From contig CANRBX010000021.1 of the NCBI GenBank assembly GCA_947628955.1, positions 1 to 41,109 of the forward strand: DNA of 41,109 bases, read 5' to 3'. Positions 40,355-41,109 of the stretch are shown here, piece after piece (the stretch's first letter is position 1; each line of letters opens with the position of its first letter). Origin of the DNA: an uncultured Lachnospiraceae bacterium (GTDB lineage Bacteria; Bacillota; Clostridia; Lachnospirales; Lachnospiraceae). The notes beneath the pieces are model-generated. The model was given only the letters and a program-made list of their open reading frames with translations. It made no database searches and had not been told where the DNA came from. The position numbers and the translations under genes are program-made.

Positions 40355-41109
40355 ATGAGCAAGGAACTCGCCAAGACCTACGACCCGAAGGGGCTCGAGG
40401 ACAGACTGTATCAGAAATGGCTTGACAAAAAGTATTTTCATGCGGAGCCGAATCCGGATAAGAAACCGTTTACGATCGTCATCCCGCCGCCAAACGTGAC
40501 GGGGCAGCTCCACATGGGCCACGCGCTCGATGAGACCATGCAGGACATCCTGATCCGCTTCAAGCGCATGCAGGGCTACGAGACGCTCTGGCAGCCGGGC
40601 ACGGACCACGCGGCGATCGCGACGGAGGTGAAGGTGACCGAGAAGCTGAAGGAGCAGGGGATTGACAAGGATGAGATCGGCCGCGAGGAGTTTCTGAAGC
40701 ACGCGTGGGCGTGGAAGGAAGAGTACGGCGGAAAGATCATCAACCAGCTCAAGAAGCTCGGCGCGTCCGCAGACTGGGACAGAGAACGGTTCACGATGGA
40801 CGAGGGCTGCTCAAAGGCCGTTGAGGAAGTATTTATCCGCCTGTATGAAAAGGGCTATATCTACAGGGGCTCCCGGATCATCAACTGGTGCCCGGTCTGC
40901 CAGACCTCGATCTCGGATGCGGAGGTAGAGCACCAGGATCAGGACGGATTTTTCTGGCATATCAATTATCCGGTCGTCGGCGAGGAAGGGCAGTTTGTCG
41001 AGATCGCGACGACGCGCCCGGAGACGATGCTCGGCGATACGGCTGTGGCCGTGAACCCGGAGGACGGGCGCTATCAGCACCTGGTGGGCAAGATGCTCGA
41101 GCTCCCGCT
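40355..41109 (+). CDS. valS: Valyl-tRNA synthetase, N-terminal part (runs off the window)
   Basis: The first 251 residues of a class Ia synthetase that charges tRNA-Val. [16 protein letters not shown] (45-60) contains the HIGH signature as [14 protein letters not shown] follows, then the start of the editing domain (CP1) with NWCPVC and [19 protein letters not shown]. The family is usually about 880 residues, so roughly 70 percent lies beyond the end. GAGGAGG stands 5-6 bases before the ATG. Expression is controlled by the T-box leader described upstream. Confidence 0.97.
   Translation, partial: MSKELAKTYDPKGLEDRLYQKWLDKKYFHAEPNPDKKPFTIVIPPPNVTGQLHMGHALDETMQDILIRFKRMQGYETLWQPGTDHAAIATEVKVTEKLKEQGIDKDEIGREEFLKHAWAWKEEYGGKIINQLKKLGASADWDRERFTMDEGCSKAVEEVFIRLYEKGYIYRGSRIINWCPVCQTSISDAEVEHQDQDGFFWHINYPVVGEEGQFVEIATTRPETMLGDTAVAVNPEDGRYQHLVGKMLELP

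Overview
This window looks like chromosomal DNA of a Gram-positive anaerobe of the Lachnospiraceae/Clostridia type. The evidence is a fused ~1280-residue clostridial purL, a T-box leader in front of valS, YesM/YesN-type two-component regulation of sugar ABC importers that lack their own ATPase, Sec- and lipoprotein-type exported proteins, and AGGAGG-like ribosome binding sites. Most genes are GC-rich. The block from about 27.87 to 38.2 kb is visibly more AT-rich and uses different codons, which suggests separate acquisition. The species cannot be named from the sequence alone.

Layout. 0.1-7.3 kb: a membrane-anchored cyclophilin, purL, and a CapA-type surface protein translationally coupled to purL, followed by five tandem 32-bp repeats and a terminator. 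7.8-10.1 kb: a RAYT-like transposase relative that has lost its HUH motif, a lipoprotein, a PAP2-family membrane protein, and tRNA-Val and tRNA-Met. 10.4-12.9 kb: an HPt protein, a receiver-HD-GYP protein and a fructokinase-like kinase. 13.1-15.0 kb: a two-gene IbrA/IbrB-like unit (PAPS-reductase-like PP-loop protein plus ParB/Srx-like protein). 15.1-23.0 kb: a sugar importer (binding protein and two permeases), a Gfo/Idh/MocA-family protein with an altered catalytic motif, and a YesM/YesN sensor-regulator pair. 23.1-26.5 kb: a MacAB-like export system (adaptor, ATPase, permease). 26.6-27.8 kb: peptidase T on the minus strand.

27.9-36.4 kb is a divergent D-galactonate catabolic locus. The minus strand carries a KDPG/KDPGal-type aldolase, a 2-dehydro-3-deoxygalactonokinase and an IclR-type regulator. 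The plus strand carries a second ABC importer, a GH29 alpha-L-fucosidase-type hydrolase and a D-galactonate dehydratase that keeps every catalytic residue of E. coli DgoD. Together they give import of an aldonate or a fucosylated glycoside, trimming, dehydration, phosphorylation and aldol cleavage to pyruvate and glyceraldehyde-3-phosphate. No galactose dehydrogenase is present.

36.6-38.2 kb: an AAA/DUF4143 ATPase whose promoter is followed directly by 33-bp iteron-like repeats. 38.3-41.1 kb: a phosphoglucomutase/phosphomannomutase, then the T-box-controlled valS, which runs off the window.

The most interesting items are the IbrAB-like unit with inverted repeats on both sides, the 33-bp repeats at the ATPase promoter, the galactonate/GH29 gene combination, the HUH-less RAYT relative, and a 31-bp palindromic element found at two unrelated intergenic sites. 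I did not find a clear, complete, unknown multi-gene system. The IbrAB-like unit and the repeat-controlled ATPase are the best candidates for undescribed function.
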